A DNA stretch of 64,000 nucleotides from JBKHXF01 sp046566145 (GTDB lineage Bacteria > Actinomycetota > Nitriliruptoria > Nitriliruptorales > Nitriliruptoraceae). The DNA is taken from the NCBI GenBank assembly GCA_046566145.1, contig JBKHXF010000034.1, forward strand, positions 14,730 through 78,729. The letters run 5' to 3'. This document shows positions 49,013-56,549 of this stretch, one piece after another. The notes beneath the pieces were generated by a model. That model saw only the letters and a program-made list of their open reading frames with translations. It was not told the origin of the DNA and made no database searches. Position 1 is the first letter of the stretch; each line of letters opens with the position of its first letter. A program made the translations under genes and the position numbers.

Positions 49013-51061
49013 GTGACCACCGCCGCGACCCCGCCGGTCCCCGAGAAGCGTCCCGTCGAGCGGACGGTCCACGGCGAGACCGTCGTCGACGCGTACGCGT
49101 GGCTGCGCGACCGGGAGGACCCGGCGGTCATCGCGCACCTCGAGGCCGAGAACGCCCACGCCGACGCGGCCATGGCTCACCTCGCCGACGTCCGCGAGCA
49201 GCTCTACTCCGAGTACACGACCCGGATCCAGCAGACCGACACCTCGGCGCCCACGCCGTGGGACGGCTGGCGCTACTACCACCGGACCGTGGAGGGGCTC
49301 GACTACGCCATCCACTGCCGCCGGCGCGGCGAGGACGGTGACGAGCAGGTCCTGCTCGACGGCAACGAGCTCGCCGAGGGCCACGACTACATGGCGCTGG
49401 GCGCCCTGTCGGTCTCGCCCGACCACCGCCTGCTCGCCCACGCGGTGGACCTCGACGGCTCCGAGGTCTTCGACCTGCGGATCCGCGACCTCGACACCGG
49501 CGAGGACGTCGAGGCGCTCACGGGCCGCCGGATCTCCTACGGGGCGACCTGGACCTCCGGCAGCGACGCCCTCTACTACGTGGTGCAGGACGAGGCGCAC
49601 CGGCCCCACCAGGTCTGGCGCCACCGGCTCGGCACCCCGGTCGACGACGACGTGCTGGTGTTCGAGGAGCCGGACGCCCGCTTCTACGTGGGCGTGGGCC
49701 GCACCCGCGACGACGCCTTCGTCGTCATCTCGCTCGGCAGCGCCATCACCTCCGAGGCACACCTGCTCGACGCCGCCGACCTCGACGCGACACCTCGACT
49801 CGTCGCTGAGCGCGAGCAGGGGGTCGAGTACGACGTCGACCACCGGCACGGACAGCTGCTCATCACCACCAACGCCGACGGCGCCGAGGACTTCAAGCTC
49901 GTCACCGCGCCGGCGGACGACCCGGGTCGAGACCGGTGGATCGACCTCGTGCCGCACCGTCCGGGCGTGCGGCTGCTCGGCGCGGACGCGTTCGACGGCC
50001 ACGTCGTGCTGTACGAGCGCGCCGAGGCGCTCACCCGCATCCGGCTGCTGTTCCCCGAGACCGGGCAGGAGCGGGTCGTCGAGCAGCCCGAGGAGGTGTA
50101 CGCCGCCGGCCCCGGCGCGAACCGCCACTTCACGACCTCGACGCTGCGCTACGTGTACACGTCGATGGTGACCCCCCCGACGGTGATCGACCTCGACGTG
50201 GTCACCGGCGAGCACACCGTCGTGAAGCAGCAGGAGGTCCTCGGCGGCTTCGACAGCGCCGGCTACGTCACCTCGCGCACCTGGGCGGAGGCGCCGGACG
50301 GCACCCGCGTCCCGATGTCGTTGGTGCACCGCGTCGGCGTGGAGCCCGACGGCGACGTCCCGGTGCTGCTGTACGGCTACGGCAGCTACGAGCACTCGAT
50401 CGACCCCACGTTCTCGACCCTGCGCCTGAGCCTGCTCGACCGCGGCGTGCTGTTCGCCATCGCGCACGTCCGCGGGGGTGGGGAGATGGGTCGACGGTGG
50501 TACGAGGACGGCAAGTACCTCGCGAAGCCGAACTCGTTCTCCGACCTGATCGCTTGCGCCGAGCACCTCGTCGAGTCCGGCTGGACCCGGCCCGAGCGGC
50601 TCGCGATCCGCGGCGGCTCCGCCGGCGGCCTGCTCGTCGGCGCCGCCGCGAACCTGCGGCCCGACCTGTTCGGGGCCGTCGTCGCCGAGGTGCCCTTCGT
50701 CGACGTGGTCAACACGATGCTCGACGACACGCTCCCGCTCACGGTCATCGAGTACGAGGAGTGGGGCGACCCGAACGACCCCGTCTACTACGAGGCCATG
50801 CGCGACTACTCGCCCTACGAGAACGTCTGGGACGCCGAGTACCCGGCGATGCTCGTCACTGGGGGGCTCAACGACCCCCGCGTGGGCTTCTGGGAGCCGG
50901 CCAAGTGGGTCGCGCGACTGCGCGAGGTGGGGACCGGCAAGACGCCGATCCTGCTCCGGACCCAGATGGGCGCCGGCCACGGCGGCCCGTCCGGCCGGTA
51001 CCAGGCCTGGCGCGAGGAGGCCGAGGTGACGGCCTTCGTGCTCGACCGCATCGCCCGCTGA
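49013..51061 (+). CDS. ptrB: oligopeptidase B (S9A prolyl-oligopeptidase family)
   Basis: This 682-residue serine peptidase has an N-terminal beta-propeller with VDAYAWLRDREDP at the start. The catalytic domain includes VPVLLYGYGSYEHSIDPTFS, RGGGEMGRRWYEDGK and the nucleophile Ser536 in IRGGSAGGLLVG. The Asp lies in TGGLNDPRV and the His in MGAGHGGPSGRY. Length matches bacterial oligopeptidase B (about 680), which cuts short peptides after basic residues. No signal peptide is seen, so it is cytoplasmic. Confidence 0.94.
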   Translation: MTTAATPPVPEKRPVERTVHGETVVDAYAWLRDREDPAVIAHLEAENAHADAAMAHLADVREQLYSEYTTRIQQTDTSAPTPWDGWRYYHRTVEGLDYAIHCRRRGEDGDEQVLLDGNELAEGHDYMALGALSVSPDHRLLAHAVDLDGSEVFDLRIRDLDTGEDVEALTGRRISYGATWTSGSDALYYVVQDEAHRPHQVWRHRLGTPVDDDVLVFEEPDARFYVGVGRTRDDAFVVISLGSAITSEAHLLDAADLDATPRLVAEREQGVEYDVDHRHGQLLITTNADGAEDFKLVTAPADDPGRDRWIDLVPHRPGVRLLGADAFDGHVVLYERAEALTRIRLLFPETGQERVVEQPEEVYAAGPGANRHFTTSTLRYVYTSMVTPPTVIDLDVVTGEHTVVKQQEVLGGFDSAGYVTSRTWAEAPDGTRVPMSLVHRVGVEPDGDVPVLLYGYGSYEHSIDPTFSTLRLSLLDRGVLFAIAHVRGGGEMGRRWYEDGKYLAKPNSFSDLIACAEHLVESGWTRPERLAIRGGSAGGLLVGAAANLRPDLFGAVVAEVPFVDVVNTMLDDTLPLTVIEYEEWGDPNDPVYYEAMRDYSPYENVWDAEYPAMLVTGGLNDPRVGFWEPAKWVARLREVGTGKTPILLRTQMGAGHGGPSGRYQAWREEAEVTAFVLDRIAR

Positions 51062-51081
51062 CCCGCCAGACCGGAGACCCC

Positions 51082-51939
51082 GTGATCGCCTCCTTCGACG
51101 ACGCCCTCGACCTCGAGGCGGGCACGCTCGACCTCGACGCCCTCGCCGAGCGGGTCGAGGCCGAGGACCTCGACGTCGCCGTGCTCACCGACGAGGAGCT
51201 GCACTGGTTCGGTCCCGACGCCGACCGGGACCCGACGCCGCTCGACGCCCCGCGCCTGGCCGCCATGACGCCGGACCACCGGGCCGTCGCGCTCGAGTCG
51301 GTGCTGCTGCTGCTCCACGCACGGGGCGAGGTCGAGCTCGGCCTCGACCTCGACGAGGACCCCGACGACCCGGACGGTGACGGCGAGGAGGGGGCCGAGC
51401 TGCTCGTCCCGGCGTCGGCGAGCTCGGCCCTCGTCGACCTGCGCACCTCCGCGCCCCGCCGCCTGCTCGTCCGCGTCGATGACGAGGACGGCACCGAGCG
51501 GGTGCTCGTCCACCTCGTCGACGAGGGGCTCGTGCTGGTCGAGGACGTGCTCGACGTCGGGCTGCACGCCTTCACGATCTCGTCACCCCTCCGCACGGCC
51601 GCCGTCCTCGCGACGATGCTGACCGGGGCCGACGTCGGTGACGTCCTCGACGAGCCGGAGCCCGTGGCGGTCCGCCGTGCGGCCACGCGCGACGGGCTCG
51701 ACCCCCACCCCGACCGCCTCCACGACGAGGCGGACGTGGTCGCGAGCCTGCTCGTCGCCGACGGCGTCGGCGCCGAGCTCGCGCCGTTCGGGACCGTCAC
51801 GGTGGGGGAGGCCGGCACGCACCTGCTGCGTGCCTCCGTCGACCCCGCCGGCACGGAGACGCACACCCTCGCGGCCCTCACGCCGGCCCAGCTCGCCGCC
51901 GTGCTTGCGACGGTCGTGCTCGGCGTCGAGGGCGACTGA
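51082..51939 (+). CDS. uncharacterised acidic protein
   Basis: This 285-residue, strongly acidic cytoplasmic protein starts at GTG after CCGGAGACCC, 21 nt after oligopeptidase B. An N-terminal part (1-85) contains FDDALDLEAGTLDLDALAERV. After an Asp/Glu-rich linker, the rest reads like a ligand- or ESX-helper-type alpha/beta domain (LRTSAPRRLLVRVDDEDGTERVLVHLVDEGLVLVEDVLDVGLHAFTI pattern). I cannot name a family. rsmD begins 2 nt after its stop, so they share a transcript. Confidence 0.72.
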   Translation: MIASFDDALDLEAGTLDLDALAERVEAEDLDVAVLTDEELHWFGPDADRDPTPLDAPRLAAMTPDHRAVALESVLLLLHARGEVELGLDLDEDPDDPDGDGEEGAELLVPASASSALVDLRTSAPRRLLVRVDDEDGTERVLVHLVDEGLVLVEDVLDVGLHAFTISSPLRTAAVLATMLTGADVGDVLDEPEPVAVRRAATRDGLDPHPDRLHDEADVVASLLVADGVGAELAPFGTVTVGEAGTHLLRASVDPAGTETHTLAALTPAQLAAVLATVVLGVEGD

Positions 51940-51940
51940 C

Positions 51941-52549
51941 GTGCGGGTCGTGGCCGGGAGCGCCAAGGGGCACCCGCTGGTGGCGCCGAAGGGCGAGCGC
52001 ACCCGGCCGACGTCCGACCGGGTCAAGGAGGCGCTGTTCTCCTCGCTCCAGCCACGGCTGCCCGGCGCGGTCGTGCTCGACCTGTACGCCGGCTCCGGCG
52101 CCCTGGGCATCGAGGCGCTCTCGCGCGGGGCCGGGCACGCCGTCCTCGTCGAGCGAGACGCACGCGCCCGCACCTGCATCGAGCGGAACCTGACCACGAC
52201 GCGGCTCGGCGACCGTGCGACCGTCGTGGCCGGCACCGCGCCGGCGGTGTGCACGACGCCGGCGGTCGCGGAGCGCACCTACGACCTCGTCCTGGCGGAC
52301 CCGCCGTACGCGATCGATCCCGACGAGCTCACGGCCACGCTCGCCGCGGTCGTCGACCTGCTCGCCCCCGACGCCCTCGTGGTGGTCGAGCTCGCGTCGC
52401 GCGGCGCGCCACCGGCGTGGCCGCCGGGTCTCGGGGCGGGGCGCACCCGCCGCTACGGTGACACGACCCTGCACGAGGGGCACCGGACGGCCGAGCCGGA
52501 CCCGGACGTGCACCGCGACCCGACGAGCCCGAGCCAGGACGACACGTGA
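51941..52549 (+). CDS. rsmD: 16S rRNA (guanine(966)-N2)-methyltransferase
   Basis: This 202-residue SAM-dependent methyltransferase begins VRVVAGSAKGHPLVAPKGERTRPTSDRVKEALFSSL, the diagnostic RsmD N-terminus. It has the SAM site LDLYAGSGALGIEALSRGA and the catalytic DPPY in LVLADPPYAID. The GTG start is 2 nt after the previous stop. It overlaps coaD by 4 nt; the rsmD-coaD pair is conserved across bacteria. The C-terminal 30 residues are polar and probably disordered. Confidence 0.95.
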   Translation: MRVVAGSAKGHPLVAPKGERTRPTSDRVKEALFSSLQPRLPGAVVLDLYAGSGALGIEALSRGAGHAVLVERDARARTCIERNLTTTRLGDRATVVAGTAPAVCTTPAVAERTYDLVLADPPYAIDPDELTATLAAVVDLLAPDALVVVELASRGAPPAWPPGLGAGRTRRYGDTTLHEGHRTAEPDPDVHRDPTSPSQDDT

Positions 52550-53028
52550 GCGTCACCGCCGTCTGCCCCGGCAGCTTCGACCCCATCACGATGGGCCACC
52601 TCGACATCGTCGAGCGTGCGGCCTCCCGGTTCGACCGGGTCGTCGTGGCGGTGCTCGAGAACCCGCGCAAGCAGCCCATGTTCGCCGTCGAGGAGCGGAT
52701 GCAGCTCATCTCCGACACGACGTCGCACCTCGGCAACGTCGAGGTCGACCGGTTCCAGGGCCTGCTGGTCGACTTCTGCCACGACCGGGGGATCGGCGTC
52801 ATCGTCAAGGGCCTGCGGGCGGTGTCGGACTTCGAGTACGAGCTGCAGATGGCGCAGATGAACCAGCGCATGGGCGACGTCGAGACCCTGTTCATGTCCA
52901 CGGCCCCGGAGTACTCGTACCTCTCGTCGTCGCTGGTGAAGGAGGTCGCCCGCTACGGCGGCCCGCTCGACGGGGTCGTCCCGGACGCGATCGCGGCCCG
53001 GCTGCGCGAGGTCGCACCCGACAGCTGA
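52546..53028 (+). CDS. coaD: phosphopantetheine adenylyltransferase
   Basis: This 160-residue enzyme performs the penultimate step of coenzyme A synthesis. The nucleotidyltransferase motif is PGSFDPITMGHLDIVERA, followed by VKGLRAVSDFEYELQMAQMN and SSSLVKEVARYGG. GTG start inside the rsmD stop (GTGA overlap). Length is typical (about 160). Confidence 0.96.
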   Translation: MSVTAVCPGSFDPITMGHLDIVERAASRFDRVVVAVLENPRKQPMFAVEERMQLISDTTSHLGNVEVDRFQGLLVDFCHDRGIGVIVKGLRAVSDFEYELQMAQMNQRMGDVETLFMSTAPEYSYLSSSLVKEVARYGGPLDGVVPDAIAARLREVAPDS

Positions 53029-53095
53029 CACGCGCCCGGTCGGTCGACCGGGGGGCGCGGCTCGGGGGCCCCGGTCCCACCTCGGTACGCTCCGC

Positions 53096-53101
53096 CGGCC
53101 C
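53096..53101 (+). promoter_or_regulatory. putative -10 element of the coiled-coil gene
   Basis: TACGCT lies 30 nt before the ATG at 53132. Confidence 0.5.
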
Positions 53102-53131
53102 CACCCCGTCCACCGAACGAGGCGACGCCGC

Positions 53132-53644
53132 ATGTCCGACGCACCCGACGCCCGCCTGGGCCTCGAGGCGAAGCTCTCGCAGCTCGAGCAGCTCATCGCC
53201 GAGGCCAAGGCCGTCCCGCTGTCCGCCTCGATCATGCTGAACCGTGCCGAGGTGGACGGTCTCGTGTCGGAGATCCGCGGCGCGGTCCCCGACGAGATGA
53301 AGCAGGCCCGGTGGGTCGTCAAGGAGCGCGACGACCTGCTGGCCCAGGCCGAGGCCGAGGCCGGGCGCATCGTCACCGACGCGCAGGCCGAGCGGGAGCG
53401 CTTGATCGCCCGCACCGAGGTGGTGCAGGCCGCGAACCGCGAGGCGGACCGCATCATCGAGGAGGCGCGCGAGCACGCCCGGCAGATCCGCCTCGAGGCG
53501 GAGGACTACGTCGACGCCAAGCTCGCGAACTTCGAGGTCGTGCTACAGAAGACGCTCGGCGCGGTCGAGCGGGGTCGGGAGAAGCTGCGTGGTCGCCTCG
53601 ACGCGGACCAGCTCGCCGCCGAGTGGGACGACGAGGACGAGTGA
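53132..53644 (+). CDS. coiled-coil protein, DivIVA/ATP synthase b-like
   Basis: This 170-residue protein is mostly one long amphipathic helix: QLEQLIAEAKAVPLSASIMLNR, then a charged heptad-rich stretch (ERDDLLAQAEAEAGRIVTDAQAERERLI and following) with an acidic end (EWDDEDE). Actinobacteria carry a protein of this type just before the YceD-rnc block (Rv2927c in Mycobacterium), often labelled DivIVA-like or ATP synthase subunit b-like. No membrane segment. A scaffold or cell-envelope role is suggested for relatives but not shown by the sequence. Confidence 0.85.
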   Translation: MSDAPDARLGLEAKLSQLEQLIAEAKAVPLSASIMLNRAEVDGLVSEIRGAVPDEMKQARWVVKERDDLLAQAEAEAGRIVTDAQAERERLIARTEVVQAANREADRIIEEAREHARQIRLEAEDYVDAKLANFEVVLQKTLGAVERGREKLRGRLDADQLAAEWDDEDE

Positions 53645-53902
53645 ACCGGCGCCGCCGGGTGGCCTGAGGGTCCCCGGCCCGCCCCCTGGCGCGCTCCCCG
53701 CGCACCCGCCGTGCACGGGGCGCGTGCGTCCTCCGGTACGCTCGGCGGCCGCGCCGACGCGTCTCGTGTGACCCACCCGCGCCGCGCAGCGCCGTCACGG
53801 CGGGGGACACCCCGTCGGTCCGCCCGGGCGGGCCCCGGCGCGACGACCCCCGGCCGCCGCACGCGCGGCGCCGACACCTCGCCAGCCGGAGGCACCACCG
53901 CC
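53645..53902. other. 258-nt intergenic region before yceD
   Basis: It contains a -10-like TACGCT at 53737-53742 and an untranslated leader of about 150 nt that is very C-rich. No tRNA, leader peptide or clear terminator was recognised. Confidence 0.5.
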
Positions 53903-54457
53903 GTGCGCATCCCCGTCACCGACCTCGTCGGCCGTCCCGGGTCCACCCGGGACGTCGTCGAGTCCGTCGTGCGCGCGGACGTCGGCACGGACCCCTGGGG
54001 TCCGGCGGAGGAGGGACTGCGCGACCCGCTCCACCTCGACCTGCAGCTCGACGCGGTCGTGGAGGGCATCTTCGTGCACGGGACGGTCGGCTTCACGGTC
54101 GAGCTCACCTGCGCACGCTGCCTCGAGCCCGTCGAGGTCGAGCGGGAGGTCGACGTGGCGGAGCTCTTCCAGGACCCCGCCAAGCTCGACCCCGAGGACG
54201 AGCTCGAGGAGGGCTACGCGCTGGTCGCGGACCGCTCGGCCCTCGACCTCGAGCGGATGCTCCACGACGTCGTGATCCTCGGGCTCCCCGTCCGGGTCAC
54301 CTGCGACCGCCCCGAGTGCGTACCGTACGCGTCCGACGACGTGGCCCTCGTGACCGAGGACGAGCACGTCGAGCAGCTCGAGGGCCGCCCCGACCCGCGC
54401 TGGGCCCGGCTCGCGGAGCTCGACCTGCCTCACGACACGCCCGGGGACGACGGGTAG
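53903..54457 (+). CDS. DUF177/YceD family protein (23S rRNA accumulation)
   Basis: This 184-residue protein has the YceD pattern: VRIPVTDLVGRPGSTRDV, then VEGIFVHGTVGFTVELTCARCLEPVEVE with the conserved Cys pair, the acidic DPEDELEEGYAL, and a second pair in CDRPECVPY. YceD affects 23S rRNA and ribosomal-protein operon expression in E. coli, and it precedes rpmF in most bacteria, as here. The GTG start follows CCGGAGGCACCACC. Stop is TAG. The mechanism is unknown. Confidence 0.92.
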   Translation: MRIPVTDLVGRPGSTRDVVESVVRADVGTDPWGPAEEGLRDPLHLDLQLDAVVEGIFVHGTVGFTVELTCARCLEPVEVEREVDVAELFQDPAKLDPEDELEEGYALVADRSALDLERMLHDVVILGLPVRVTCDRPECVPYASDDVALVTEDEHVEQLEGRPDPRWARLAELDLPHDTPGDDG

Positions 54458-54537
54458 CTCGACCCGCCCGCCCCGCACCACCAGACCACCGACCACCCAC
54501 CCGCGGCCCGACCGGGCCGCAACCCAGGAGGACCCCG

Positions 54538-54717
54538 ATGGCCGTCCCGAAGCGGAAGCTGTCCCGTTCCCGTACCCGGCGTCGCAAGGCCCAGTGGCTG
54601 AAGATGTCGAAGCCGACCAACGCCTCGTGCGCCCGCTGCAAGACGCCGATCCGCCCCCACACGGTCTGCGGCACCTGCGGCTTCTACGCCGGCAAGCAGG
54701 TCGTCGAGGTCGACTGA
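54538..54717 (+). CDS. rpmF: 50S ribosomal protein L32
   Basis: This 59-residue protein starts AVPKRKLSRSRTRRRKAQW and has the zinc ribbon CARC (residues 31-34) and CGTC (residues 44-47), the C+ form. The ATG has AGGAGG about 8 nt upstream, the strongest ribosome-binding site nearby, fitting high expression. Confidence 0.97.
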   Translation: MAVPKRKLSRSRTRRRKAQWLKMSKPTNASCARCKTPIRPHTVCGTCGFYAGKQVVEVD

Positions 54718-54746
54718 TCGTGCCCCTCGGCACGACCCGGTCGTCG

Positions 54747-54773
54747 GACGAGGCCGCCGCTGGCGGCCTCGTC
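54747..54773 (+). terminator. strong hairpin between rpmF and rnc
   Basis: A perfect 12-bp stem (GACGAGGCCGCC and complement, loop GCT) lies 29 nt after rpmF and 9 nt before the rnc start. It may terminate part of the transcript or be an RNase III cleavage site for self-control of rnc. Confidence 0.6.
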
Positions 54774-54781
54774 GTGCTGCC

Positions 54782-55516
54782 GTGACGACCGCCGGGGCGG
54801 TCCCGGAGGAGGTCGTCGCCGCGGCGGCCGAGCTGGCCGCGAGGCTGGAGCTCGGGTTCACCGACCCGACCCTGCTGCAGCGCGCGCTGGTCCACCGGTC
54901 CTACGCGTTCGAGAACGGTGGGCTCGCCACGAACGAGCGGCTCGAGTTCCTCGGCGACGCGGTCCTCGCCATCGTGGTGACGGACGAGATCTTCCACACC
55001 CTGCCGACCTCCGCCGAGGGCCGGCTCGCCAAGGTGCGGGCCGCCGCGGTGAAGACCGGGTCGCTCGCCGACATCGCGCGCAGCATCGAGCTCGGACGCT
55101 TCGTCCGGCTCGGCAAGGGCGAGGCCGCCTCCGGCGGGGCCGACAAGGACTCCATCCTCGCCGACACCCTCGAGGCGGTCATCGGCGCCTGGTACCTCGA
55201 CGCGGGCTTCCCCGCCGCCTACGACCTCGTGTGTCGGCTGATGGGCGACCGGCTGGTCGAGCTCTCCGGCCGCGGCGCGGCGCTCGACTTCAAGACGAGC
55301 CTGCAGGAGCTCGCCGCCGCCCGGTTCGAGACCACGCCGAGCTACCGGGTGGAGGACGAGGGCCCGGACCACGCCAAGACGTTCACGGCGACGGTCCTCG
55401 TGGCCGGCCGTGAGGTCGGGGTAGGGACCGGCCCGTCCAAGAAGCACGCGGAGCAGGCCGCCGCGAGGGAGGCCTACGCGCTGCTGGAGGCCGAGTCGAC
55501 CGAGGCCGCCGGCTAG
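54782..55516 (+). CDS. rnc: ribonuclease III
   Basis: This 244-residue double-strand-specific endonuclease has the signature NERLEFLGDAVLAIVVTDEIF and the second catalytic region KDSILADTLEAVIGAWYLDAG. The C-terminal dsRNA-binding domain (about 165-240) ends GPSKKHAEQAAAREAYALLE. The GTG start has no clear ribosome-binding site because of the preceding hairpin. Its TAG stop overlaps the next gene's -10. Confidence 0.96.
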   Translation: MTTAGAVPEEVVAAAAELAARLELGFTDPTLLQRALVHRSYAFENGGLATNERLEFLGDAVLAIVVTDEIFHTLPTSAEGRLAKVRAAAVKTGSLADIARSIELGRFVRLGKGEAASGGADKDSILADTLEAVIGAWYLDAGFPAAYDLVCRLMGDRLVELSGRGAALDFKTSLQELAAARFETTPSYRVEDEGPDHAKTFTATVLVAGREVGVGTGPSKKHAEQAAAREAYALLEAESTEAAG

Positions 55517-55519
55517 GGT
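55514..55519 (+). promoter_or_regulatory. putative -10 element overlapping the rnc stop codon
   Basis: TAGGGT; the TAG is the rnc stop. It lies 73 nt before the MutM-like gene. Confidence 0.45.
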
Positions 55520-55592
55520 CACCACCCGGGCGCGCCACCGGCACGTCCGCAGCCGCCCCTTCCCGATGCGACCACGCCGAGGAGACGCACCC

Positions 55593-56450
55593 GTGCTCGA
55601 GCTGCCCGAGGTCGAGGTCCTGCGCAAGGACCTCGAGAAGGAGGTCGTCGGCAAGCGGGTGAAGGACGTCACCGTCGAGACGGCCAGCATCGTGCGGCCG
55701 TTCCACCGCACCCGCCCCGAGTTCATCAGCGCCCTCGAGGGCCGCAAGATCGAGGGCATCCGTCGGCGGGGCACCACGATCTTCCTCGACCTCGACGACG
55801 AGGACGGCACGCCGCGCACCTGGGTGCTCCAGGCGTGGGGGACCGCCTCGCTGCACCGCGAGACCGCCAACGAGAAGCCCGGCGAGCACACGCACCTCGC
55901 CGTGAGCTTCACCATCGGCGGGGCGATCCACCTCTCCGACATCGCGGCTGACGTCAACGCCTCCACGGGCGTGGTCGACACGGAGGGCGCCGAGGAGGCC
56001 GCGGAGGTCTCGACGGACGCCTTCGACCCGCTCGGCGACTCGCTCACCTGGATGGACTTCGGGCAGCTGCTCCGCGACGCGGCGATGCCGCTCAAGCTGC
56101 TGCTCATCGACCCGTCCCGGGTGCTCGGGATCGGCCCGGTGTACTCCGACGAGATCCTCTACGAGGCCGGCCTGCGGTACGACCGCAGCTCCGAGACGCT
56201 CTCGACCAACGAGATCCGGCGCCTCTACCGCAGCATGCACGAGGTGATCGCGACCGCCATGAAGTTCCGCGGCTCGTCGCTCGACGAGTCTGACCACGAC
56301 GAGGCCGTGGACGAGGAGGGCGAGGCGTCCGAGCACCTGAAGGTGTACGGGCGCGACGGCCTGCCGAGCTTCCGCAGCCGCCGGCCGATCGAGAAGGTCC
56401 GGGTCAAGAAGGGCATCTACTCGTACTTCGACCCGCAGTCGCAGGTCTGA
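55593..56450 (+). CDS. MutM/Fpg-like protein lacking catalytic and zinc-finger residues
   Basis: This 285-residue protein stands where mutM is expected (rnc-mutM-smc) and keeps the fold: LELPEVEVLRKDLEKEVVGKRV, IRRRGTTIFLDLDD, LLIDPSRVLGIGPVYSDEILYEAGL, VYGRDGLPSF. The active site, however, is gone. The catalytic Pro2 (MPELPE) is Leu, the Lys of RRGK is Thr, GxGNxYxxE has Pro for Asn, and the four zinc-finger Cys are absent, the C-terminus reading RRPIEKVRVKKGIYSYFDP. The GTG with GAGGAG upstream fixes the start; an ATG at 55566 would only add residues before Leu. It may bind DNA lesions without cutting, or have another role. Confidence 0.85.
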   Translation: MLELPEVEVLRKDLEKEVVGKRVKDVTVETASIVRPFHRTRPEFISALEGRKIEGIRRRGTTIFLDLDDEDGTPRTWVLQAWGTASLHRETANEKPGEHTHLAVSFTIGGAIHLSDIAADVNASTGVVDTEGAEEAAEVSTDAFDPLGDSLTWMDFGQLLRDAAMPLKLLLIDPSRVLGIGPVYSDEILYEAGLRYDRSSETLSTNEIRRLYRSMHEVIATAMKFRGSSLDESDHDEAVDEEGEASEHLKVYGRDGLPSFRSRRPIEKVRVKKGIYSYFDPQSQV

Positions 56451-56466
56451 GGCGAGGACCGGCGGC

Positions 56467-56472
56467 TAGCCT
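56467..56472 (+). promoter_or_regulatory. putative -10 element of the second sensor kinase
   Basis: TAGCCT lies 77 nt before the ATG at 56550. Confidence 0.45.
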
Positions 56473-56549
56473 CCGCCGGGCAGGAGGGTCGAGGAGTCCC
56501 CGGGACCAGTCGGGCGGGGCACGAGGCACGAGCCAGGGCACCAGGCACC

